The notes under the pieces were generated by a model, which did no database searches, was not told the origin of the DNA, and worked only from the letters and a program-made list of their open reading frames with translations. DNA of 11,935 bases from an uncultured Rhodospirillaceae bacterium (lineage in GTDB: Bacteria > Pseudomonadota > Alphaproteobacteria > Thalassobaculales > Thalassobaculaceae): NCBI GenBank assembly GCA_937891725.1, contig CALAHL010000771.1:1-11935 (forward strand), read 5' to 3'. Position numbers and translations under genes: made by a program. Below are positions 5,981-11,935 of this stretch, piece after piece (positions within the stretch are counted from its first letter, which is position 1; each line of letters opens with the position of its first letter).

Positions 5981-7751
5981 TCGGCCCAAGACCATCGGAA
6001 CCCGCCCCACGATCCAAGGCATCGGCGTGTCCGCCGGCATTGCGATCGGGCCGGCGCATGTGGTCGAGGGTGGAATCGGTCAGGTTCCGGAATACCCGAT
6101 CCAGGCCAAACAGGTTGACGCCGAGGTCGAGCGGTTCCGTGAGGGCATGAACAAGGCCCGCAGGCAGGTCCGCAAGCTGCGCCGTAAAGTCGAAGATCTT
6201 CCCGGCGGTGTTCAGGAAGAACTGGGTGGCGTGCTGGAAGCGCACCTCGCGATGATGGAATCGAGCCGACTGACCGGCGGTGTCGAGGCGCTGATCGCCG
6301 AACGCCTGATCAATGCGGAATCCGCCCTGCAAGCGACAGTCAGCGAGATCGCGCGCGGATTGTCGGCCGTAAAGGACCGCTACCTCGCCTCCCGTGCCCA
6401 GGATGTGCGCGAGGTCGGCGACCGGATTCTGCGCCTGTTGACCGACACGCCCTACCAGGCGTTCTCGCGCCTGCATCCCGGAAGCATCGTGGTTGCCGAA
6501 GAGTTGAGCCCGGCGGACACCGCCCTGATGTCGCCGGATCGGATCGACGGGTTTGTGACGGCCCTCGGTGGCTCCGACAGCCACACCGCGATCATGGCTC
6601 GCTCGATGGGCCTGCCGGCGGTTCTGGGTGCGACCGAAGCCTCCGCCGGCATCAAAACCGGCGACATGCTGATCGTCGACGGCGAGGCAGGGCTGGTGCT
6701 GGTCGACCCGGACGCCCAGACGATCGCCGAATACCGCCGCCGGGCCGAGGCCCGCAAGCGGCTGGACCGCCAACTGGCCCGGCTCAAGTCAATCCCGGCC
6801 GAGACCGCCGACGGCACCCGGATCTCGCTGATGGCGAACATGGAACTGCCGCGCGATGCCGAGGCCGCCGACCAGTTCGGCGCCGAGGGGATCGGGCTGC
6901 TGCGCACGGAATTTCTGTTCATGAACCGACCCGACCTGCCGGGCGAGGATGAGCAATATGCCATCCTGCGCGGCATCGTGGATGCGATGAAGGGCCGTCC
7001 CGTGACGATCCGCACCATCGATGTGGGCGGCGAAAAGTTGGCGACGGCATTGGGCGACCGGATCGGCGACTCGCCCAATCCGGCGCTGGGGCTGCGGGCG
7101 ATCCGGCTGATGCTGAAAGAACCGCGCCTGATGGAGGCGCAACTGGCCGCGATCCTGCGCGCGGGAGCCCATGGACCGGTCCGCATCCTCCTGCCAATGA
7201 TCACCTCGGTCAGCCAGGTGCGTCAGGTTCGGAATGCCATCAAGAAGGTCGCCGCGCGATTGAAGCGCCGGAAGGTCAAGATCGCCCATCCCCTGCCGCC
7301 GCTCGGGGTGATGATCGAAGTGCCGGGAGCGGCGCTGACCGCCGATGCGCTCGCCGTCGAATGCGATTTCTTCGCGATCGGGACCAATGATCTGACGATG
7401 TACACGATCGCCATCGATCGCGGCGACGAGCAGGTGGCCGACCTGTACAACCCGCTCCACCCCGCCGTGCTCCGTCTGGTTCAGTTCACCGTCGAGGCCG
7501 CTCTGCGTCAGGGCATCCCGGTCAGCATCTGCGGCGAGATCGCTGGCGATCCGCGTTATGCCCCATTGCTGCTTGGTCTGGGCGTCAAGGAGCTTTCGAT
7601 GGCCGCGCGCGCGCTGCCCCGTGTCAAACAACGGATCAAGCGCCTGTCGCTCGGGGCAGCCACCCACCGGGCGCGGGCCATCATGGATCAGACCGACGAG
7701 GGGCGAATCGCCGCCCTGCTAGACGATTTCAACGAGGGCTTGCTGGGCTGA
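5970..7751 (+). CDS. ptsP: PTS enzyme I, phosphoenolpyruvate-protein phosphotransferase without GAF domain
   Basis: A 593-residue cytoplasmic enzyme that transfers phosphate from phosphoenolpyruvate to HPr. The N-terminal HPr-binding/phosphohistidine region spans about 15-245, beginning with the typical GIGVSAGIAIGPA at 17-29 and carrying active His205 in GGSDSHTAIMAR. The C-terminal PEP-binding barrel spans about 275-565, with GIGLLRTEFLFM at 307-318, VMIEVPGAA at 447-455, GTNDLTMYTIAIDRG at 471-485 and the general-acid Cys521 in SICGEIAGDP. Its size fits a plain enzyme I; the N-terminal GAF domain of nitrogen-PTS PtsP is absent. The ATG overlaps ptsH by 11 nt, with GAGG 9 nt upstream, so it is probably translationally coupled. 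ptsI is an alternative name. No lesion is visible. Confidence 0.94.
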   Translation: MKTNRPKTIGTRPTIQGIGVSAGIAIGPAHVVEGGIGQVPEYPIQAKQVDAEVERFREGMNKARRQVRKLRRKVEDLPGGVQEELGGVLEAHLAMMESSRLTGGVEALIAERLINAESALQATVSEIARGLSAVKDRYLASRAQDVREVGDRILRLLTDTPYQAFSRLHPGSIVVAEELSPADTALMSPDRIDGFVTALGGSDSHTAIMARSMGLPAVLGATEASAGIKTGDMLIVDGEAGLVLVDPDAQTIAEYRRRAEARKRLDRQLARLKSIPAETADGTRISLMANMELPRDAEAADQFGAEGIGLLRTEFLFMNRPDLPGEDEQYAILRGIVDAMKGRPVTIRTIDVGGEKLATALGDRIGDSPNPALGLRAIRLMLKEPRLMEAQLAAILRAGAHGPVRILLPMITSVSQVRQVRNAIKKVAARLKRRKVKIAHPLPPLGVMIEVPGAALTADALAVECDFFAIGTNDLTMYTIAIDRGDEQVADLYNPLHPAVLRLVQFTVEAALRQGIPVSICGEIAGDPRYAPLLLGLGVKELSMAARALPRVKQRIKRLSLGAATHRARAIMDQTDEGRIAALLDDFNEGLLG

Positions 7752-7799
7752 CCCGGGCGGCATAAGTCTGACGCCCCTCACCGAGACCTGAGCCCCGAA

Positions 7800-8990
7800 A
7801 TGATCCGACCCGACGCCCGATCGCCTCTCATCACGTTTCTGCTGATCGCGCTGGTCGCCTTCGGACCGCTTTCCACCGATATGTATCTGCCGTCGCTGCC
7901 CTCGCTCGTCCGGGTGTTCGAGACCGATGTGCCGACCGTACAGCTCACGCTCTCGGCCTTCATGGTGGCGTTCGCCCTGTCGATGCTGGTGTACGGGCCG
8001 CTGTCCGACCGGTTCGGGCGGCGACCGGTGTTGATCGGCGGCACCGCGATCTACGTGCTGGCCAGCGTCGCCTGCGCCTTGGCTCCCACCATCGAGGTTC
8101 TGATCGGCGCGCGTGTGCTGCAGGCTTTCGGTGCCTGCGCAGGTCCGGTGATCGGCCGGGCGGTGGTGCGGGACGTCTGGGGCCGCGACAAGGCGGCGAC
8201 TGTGCTGGCCTATATCGCGACTGCCATGGCGCTGGCCCCGGCGATCGGCCCGATTATCGGCGGCTGGCTCGACGTTGCCTTCGGCTGGGCGTCGACCTTC
8301 TGGGCCCTGGCGGGGTTCTCCGGGCTGGCATTGGTGATGGTGGTGCTGCTGCTGGGCGAGACAAACGCGCACCGCAATCCGGATGCAACTTCGTTCGGCG
8401 GCCTTGCGAAAAGCTACGGTGCCCTGCTGCGGCATCGGGTCTATCTCGGCTACGTGCTGACGGTTTCGGCCAGCTACAGCGTGATCTTCTGCTTCATCTC
8501 AGGGTCGTCCTTCGTCCTGATCGATGTGGTCGGGCTGACACCGGATCTCTACGGGCTGAGTTTCGCCGGCGTGGTGATCGGTTTCATGATCGGCAGCTTC
8601 ACCTCCGCCCGCATCAGCAGCCGGTTGGGCGGCGCGCAGATGATTCTCATGGGGGGCTGTCTGACGGCGCTCGGCGGCCTGGTGATGGCCGGTTTCGCCT
8701 GGACGAGCGCGCCGACCGTCTGGACGGTGGTTGGCCCACAGGCCTTCGCGATGATCGGCGTCGGCTTCATCATGCCGAACGCCCAGGCGGGTGCCATCGG
8801 TCCGTTTCCGACCATGGCGGGGGCCGCTTCGGCGCTGATGGGCTTCACCCAGATGGGGCTCGCCGCCTTGGTCGGCCTCGGCATCGCCGTCGCTTTCGAC
8901 GGCACCGCCCGCCCTATGGCCACAGGAGTCGCAATCGCGGGGGTGCTGGCGCTGACCGCGTTCCTGGGACTGGTGCGCGGCCGGGGGTAA
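7800..8990 (+). CDS. Bcr/CflA-type multidrug efflux MFS transporter
   Basis: A 396-residue inner-membrane protein with about twelve hydrophobic segments, the usual size for the DHA1 Bcr/CflA group, which exports drugs or small metabolites by proton antiport. The first helix carries the subgroup motif FGPLSTDMYLPSLPS at 21-35. MFS motif A is GPLSDRFGRRPVLIGG at 66-81, R119-D125 lie in the loop after helix 4, and a motif C-like GP-rich stretch (ALAPAIGPIIGGWL) lies at 144-157. The substrate cannot be predicted. The gene starts 48 bp after the enzyme I stop with only a weak ribosome site, so it may be co-transcribed with the PTS genes or have its own promoter. No adjacent TetR, MarR or LysR regulator is present. 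It is convergent with the PBP gene, 16 bp away. Confidence 0.9.
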   Translation: MIRPDARSPLITFLLIALVAFGPLSTDMYLPSLPSLVRVFETDVPTVQLTLSAFMVAFALSMLVYGPLSDRFGRRPVLIGGTAIYVLASVACALAPTIEVLIGARVLQAFGACAGPVIGRAVVRDVWGRDKAATVLAYIATAMALAPAIGPIIGGWLDVAFGWASTFWALAGFSGLALVMVVLLLGETNAHRNPDATSFGGLAKSYGALLRHRVYLGYVLTVSASYSVIFCFISGSSFVLIDVVGLTPDLYGLSFAGVVIGFMIGSFTSARISSRLGGAQMILMGGCLTALGGLVMAGFAWTSAPTVWTVVGPQAFAMIGVGFIMPNAQAGAIGPFPTMAGAASALMGFTQMGLAALVGLGIAVAFDGTARPMATGVAIAGVLALTAFLGLVRGRG

Positions 8991-9006
8991 TCCCGCCTCT
9001 CTCAGG

Positions 9007-11049
9007 TCACTGGACGCGCGCCAGCTGGTCTCCGTCCACGCCCGGCAAGGACCGCTTCGGCAGACCCACATGGGCGGCCTGCATAAAGTGCTGCCAGATA
9101 TCGGCGGGCAAACCACCGCCGGTGATGTCGTCCATAGGGCGCCCCCGATCGTCGCCGACCCACACAACCGTCACCAGATCCGCCGTATAGCCCGCGAACC
9201 AGGCGTCGCGGAAGTTCTGGGTGGTCCCGGTTTTTCCGGCCACCGGACGGTCGAGACGGGCGGCCTGGCCGGTGCCATGCCGGACAGTTTCGGACAACAT
9301 CTGGTTCAGCATCGCAGTCGCCCGTGCCGACACGCCGGCGCCGAATCCCGACCCCTGGCGCTGATAGATCACCCGTCCCGCGGCATCGCTGATCGTCGTG
9401 ATGCCATGCGGAACCACCGTGTGTCCGCCATTCGCGAAGGCGGCATAGAGCGCGGCAAGCTCAAGCGGGCTGAGCTCGCTCACCCCCAAAGCCAGGCTTG
9501 GCCCTTGGGTCAGATTGGAGGCGATACCCAGATCATGCGCCAAGGCTCGCACCCGGCCCCGACCCACCATTTCCTGCAATCTCACGGTGGCGGCGTTTCG
9601 GCTGCGGGCCAGCGCCTGCAACAAAGTGATATTGCCTTGGTTGAGATGATCGTAATTCTCCGGCGCCCAGCCGTCGATCCGGATCGGGGCGTCGCTGATC
9701 GTGTCGCCGGGGGACCAGCCCGCCTCCAGGGCCGCAAGGAAGACCACCGGCTTGAAGGTCGACCCCGGTTGGCGCCGGGCCTGGACCGCCCGGTTGAACT
9801 GGCTGCCCCCATAGCTGGCGCCGCCGACCATCGCCCGCACCGCACCGGTCGCCGGATCCAGCGCCACCAGGGCGGCCTGGTGCGCGCCCTTGGCACGGCC
9901 CTCGGCGATGCCTTTCGCCACGGCGGCCTCCGCCAAAGCCTGAAGTCCGGGATCGAAGGTGGTGCGGACTGACAGATCCTCGGCCCGCCGCCCGACATAA
10001 CCGGGCACCTGTTCGTGAATCCAGTCGGCGAAATAACGCCTACCGGATCCGGTTCCGGCCGCCCCGGCCAGGGTAATCGGGGCAAGCGCCGCAGCCCGGG
10101 CCTGAGCCTGGGTCAGATCGCCGACCTCGACCAGATTCCCCAGCACCTCGGCCGTCCGCTTTCCCGCCAAGTCCGGGTTGACTGCGGGATTGTATCGGGA
10201 CGGCGCCTTCAGCAAACCGACCAGCAAGGCCGCTTCGGAGAGTGAGACCCGGGACGCAGATGTGCCGAAATACTTCTGAGCCGCCGCCTCCACCCCATAA
10301 GCGCCGGCCCCGAAATAGACCCGGTTGAGGTAGATCGTCAGAATCTCGTCCTTGGTGAACTTGTGCTCCAGCCAGAACGACAGCAGCAGTTCCTGGATTT
10401 TCCGGCCGAAACTGCGGTCGGCAGTCAGAAAGACGTTTTTGGCGAGCTGCTGGGTGATCGTGCTGCCGCCCTGCACCACCCGCCCGGCCCGGAGATTGGT
10501 GACCGTCGCCCGCGCGATGCCGATCGGGTCCAGTCCGAAATGGAAGCGGAACCGACGATCCTCGGTCGCGATCAGAGCGGCGGGCAGATAGGGCGACATA
10601 TCCGCGACCTGAATCGGTCGGCCATGCAGCGGGCCGAACGACGCCATCAGCAGCCCGTCCCGGTTTTCCAACGCCAGCGCCCCGTCGCGGCTTTGGATCG
10701 CCAGATCGGACACGTCCGGGAGTTGGTAGGCGTGATAGGCCAGCACCCCGCCGACCGCGATCATCGCCCAAAGTCCGAGCACTACGCCCCATTTCAGGGT
10801 GAACCCCGCCGCCCGTCCAACCCATCCGCGATGACCGGTTCCGGCCCTTCTCCGGCGGGCGCCGCCAGACACGCGGGGTTTCCGAGAACCGGCGGTTTTC
10901 GCGGGTTTCCGATCCGCTTTCAGGACGGCCGATTTTTTGGTCGCCGGTTTCGCCGCACCCGATTTCGCGCGCGCGGCGCCGCCACCTGTCGGCGCTTTCC
11001 GTTTTGCGGGGCCGGACGCAGCGGAGCCGGAGGAGCGGGATTGAGCCAT
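9007..11049 (-). CDS. Class A penicillin-binding protein (PBP1A family, transglycosylase/transpeptidase)
   Basis: A 680-residue bifunctional peptidoglycan synthase anchored in the inner membrane. An unusually basic Ala/Lys/Arg-rich cytoplasmic tail (1-78) precedes one membrane segment (about 86-106). The GT51 transglycosylase spans about 125-300: catalytic E163 in ATEDRRF, GGSTITQQLAKN at 194-205, the RKIQELLLSF region at 216-225, and YLNRVYFGAGAYGVEAAAQ at 240-258. The transpeptidase spans about 390-640: active Ser430 and Lys433 in GSTFKP, S483-R484-N485 as the SxN motif and KTG at 606-608. It polymerises lipid II and crosslinks stem peptides in the periplasm. The ATG at 11049 is preferred; a TTG three codons upstream is possible, and neither has a clear ribosome site. 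It is shorter than E. coli PBP1A and appears to lack the OB-like insert. All catalytic residues are present. Confidence 0.95.
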   Translation of the reverse strand: MAQSRSSGSAASGPAKRKAPTGGGAARAKSGAAKPATKKSAVLKADRKPAKTAGSRKPRVSGGARRRRAGTGHRGWVGRAAGFTLKWGVVLGLWAMIAVGGVLAYHAYQLPDVSDLAIQSRDGALALENRDGLLMASFGPLHGRPIQVADMSPYLPAALIATEDRRFRFHFGLDPIGIARATVTNLRAGRVVQGGSTITQQLAKNVFLTADRSFGRKIQELLLSFWLEHKFTKDEILTIYLNRVYFGAGAYGVEAAAQKYFGTSASRVSLSEAALLVGLLKAPSRYNPAVNPDLAGKRTAEVLGNLVEVGDLTQAQARAAALAPITLAGAAGTGSGRRYFADWIHEQVPGYVGRRAEDLSVRTTFDPGLQALAEAAVAKGIAEGRAKGAHQAALVALDPATGAVRAMVGGASYGGSQFNRAVQARRQPGSTFKPVVFLAALEAGWSPGDTISDAPIRIDGWAPENYDHLNQGNITLLQALARSRNAATVRLQEMVGRGRVRALAHDLGIASNLTQGPSLALGVSELSPLELAALYAAFANGGHTVVPHGITTISDAAGRVIYQRQGSGFGAGVSARATAMLNQMLSETVRHGTGQAARLDRPVAGKTGTTQNFRDAWFAGYTADLVTVVWVGDDRGRPMDDITGGGLPADIWQHFMQAAHVGLPKRSLPGVDGDQLARVQ

Positions 11050-11303
11050 AACCACCAAACGAGTTGCGGAACTAATTTCTTAGAGCATAGCTCTATATAT
11101 ATGACTTGACGAGATATTTTGTATTTACCTGAGGCATCACATGAAGGCGATGCCCTGCAGATCTCAGGCCCGCTCCCGTTGGGAACTACCCGGCCTTACC
11201 CCAGGCTTGAGAGGTTTGTGTTCATAGCGCTGCTGTGGAATATACTTGCGTCTTGGACGGTCGGACGACGACCCCGCGTTCGGCGCTTTCACTGGACCGC
11301 TTC
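11050..11303. promoter_or_regulatory. AT-rich divergent intergenic region between the PBP gene and the unknown right-end gene
   Basis: About 254 bp with no gene I can support. Roughly 11072-11130 is markedly richer in A+T than its surroundings and includes TATATATAT, which could supply a -10 element for the PBP gene on the minus strand; no good -35 is visible. On the plus strand TTGACG occurs at 11106-11111 without a fitting -10. The stretch 11140-11303 is ordinary GC-rich DNA with only tiny dyads and would be the leader of the downstream gene. Confidence 0.45.
11081..11095. repeat. Operator-like perfect inverted repeat upstream of the PBP gene
   Basis: TAGAGC (11081-11086) and GCTCTA (11090-11095) form a perfect dyad around ATA, 32 bp upstream of the PBP start codon and directly beside an alternating TA tract. 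Read on the minus strand it would sit at or just after the likely -10/transcription start, a common location for a repressor operator. No regulator family is recognised from the sequence. Confidence 0.5.
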
Positions 11304-11894
11304 ATGTCAGATGTGGATTCTTCTCTAAGAGAAACATTGAGTTCCGGCGCGAGCCGGATCCTGAATGTGCTTGAGAAAACACAAGAGGTTGAAGCAGCGG
11401 CAGAAGAAGCGGATGAGGAGCCGAAACGCCTGTTCCATCACCGGGCCCTGAACGGCACGATCTTTATAAAACGCCCCAAGGGCGGCCCGATGACCGCCGC
11501 CGCCATGGTCGCGCCGCAAACCGCAGAAGTGCTGGAAAACGGAGAGCTGAAGACCATCACCATCACGCGGCAAAGTCGGGTGGAGAAAGGGGATATCGAT
11601 ACCACCTGCTATATTCCGTTCGACATCGATGCGATCGCGAGCGGTGGCAACAGCTTTGAGTTGGACGGGAAAAATCGCGTTCAAGCGCTTCTGGATCAAT
11701 TGGGATTTGACGTCCAGCAGGAAGGCGAAAAAGTCGCGCGTGACAAGAAGCTCCTCGACACGTTTCTGGAACTTCCATCGCTGGATCCGTTCCTGCTTAA
11801 GGAGCGGGTCCTCAGCCTCGGATCCGATGTCTCGGACCTCTATTTCGATATCACCGAGGACGAGTTTGCGGATATAAAATCTTACGCAATGTAA
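11304..11894 (+). CDS. Uncharacterised acidic protein of about 196 residues
   Basis: I do not recognise this family. The ATG at 11304 gives 196 residues with no signal peptide or membrane segment, so it is probably cytoplasmic. Residues 1-42 look helical and acidic, with an EVEAAAEEADEE run at 28-39. Residues 43-110 are beta-like with alternating hydrophobics (GTIFIKRPKGG at 51-61, LKTITITRQS at 82-91, DTTCYIPFDIDAI at 99-111). Residues 120-196 look mainly helical, with VQALLDQLGF at 126-135 and LDTFLELPSLDPFLLKER at 151-168, then an acidic C-terminus. There is one cysteine, C102. The composition and clean stop look like a genuine gene. A GTG at 11235 would add 23 residues but has no ribosome site; the chosen ATG has only a weak one. 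It diverges from the PBP gene, and its downstream partner lies outside the window. Confidence 0.75.
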   Translation: MSDVDSSLRETLSSGASRILNVLEKTQEVEAAAEEADEEPKRLFHHRALNGTIFIKRPKGGPMTAAAMVAPQTAEVLENGELKTITITRQSRVEKGDIDTTCYIPFDIDAIASGGNSFELDGKNRVQALLDQLGFDVQQEGEKVARDKKLLDTFLELPSLDPFLLKERVLSLGSDVSDLYFDITEDEFADIKSYAM

Positions 11895-11935
11895 GCGTAT
11901 CGTGTTGAGACATTGACGGCACCCCAGGTTTGGTG

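Noticed and set aside
7755..7776. GGGCG ... CGCCC inverted repeat after enzyme I as a possible terminator
   Set aside because: The stem is only 5 bp with a 12-nt loop and no T-run follows. It is expected by chance in GC-rich DNA.
8980..9006. Possible bidirectional terminator between the exporter and PBP genes
   Set aside because: Only a 4-bp CGGG/CCCG pairing is seen around the exporter stop, with no T-tract on either strand.
11119..11328. A 69-codon plus-strand open frame starting at TTG upstream of the unknown protein
   Set aside because: It starts at TTG without a ribosome site, overlaps the next gene in another frame and has no recognisable features.

Overview
The window looks like chromosomal DNA from a GC-rich alphaproteobacterium, probably Rhodospirillales-like. 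The taxonomic guess rests on gene content and order: a ChvI/ChvG two-component pair followed by a short HPr kinase, RapZ, a mannose-class EIIA, HPr and enzyme I is an alphaproteobacterial arrangement. It was not tested with a search. I see no tRNA, rRNA, CRISPR array, insertion sequence or phage gene.

Layout. (1) 78-917, minus strand: a HugZ-like split-barrel protein with a C-terminal DUF2470 domain, divergent from the next block across a 205-bp intergenic region. (2) 1123-3584, plus strand: the response regulator ChvI and membrane histidine kinase ChvG, separated by 47 bp that contain a perfect 6-bp hairpin. (3) 3585-3821: a 237-bp gap with no credible gene but with small inverted repeats. 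(4) 3822-7751, plus strand: hprK, rapZ, EIIA(Man-type), ptsH and an enzyme I gene. The last three are tightly packed, with 4-nt and 11-nt overlaps. (5) 7800-8990, plus strand: a Bcr/CflA-type MFS exporter, perhaps read through from the PTS block. (6) 9007-11049, minus strand: a bifunctional class A penicillin-binding protein, convergent with the exporter. (7) 11050-11303: an AT-rich intergenic region with a perfect inverted repeat near the likely PBP promoter. (8) 11304-11894, plus strand: an acidic protein of about 196 residues that I do not recognise.

How the genes work together. Block 4 encodes a complete phosphorelay without any sugar permease (no EIIB or EIIC). Enzyme I (active His205, PEP-site Cys521) would phosphorylate HPr at His23, and HPr would phosphorylate the EIIA at His18. 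HprK would modify HPr at Ser54, so the relay should be a signalling device rather than a transporter. ChvG/ChvI just upstream is an envelope/acid stress system in other alphaproteobacteria. RapZ is a nucleotide- and metabolite-sensing regulator, linked to amino-sugar control in enterobacteria. A peptidoglycan synthase gene lies nearby on the opposite strand, but a functional link is only conjecture.

The window is largely a recognisable conserved locus. The best candidates for something undescribed are the unknown protein at the right end, the operator-like repeats in the intergenic regions, and the regulatory logic linking ChvIG, the permease-less PTS and RapZ. I found no clear evidence of a wholly new system.
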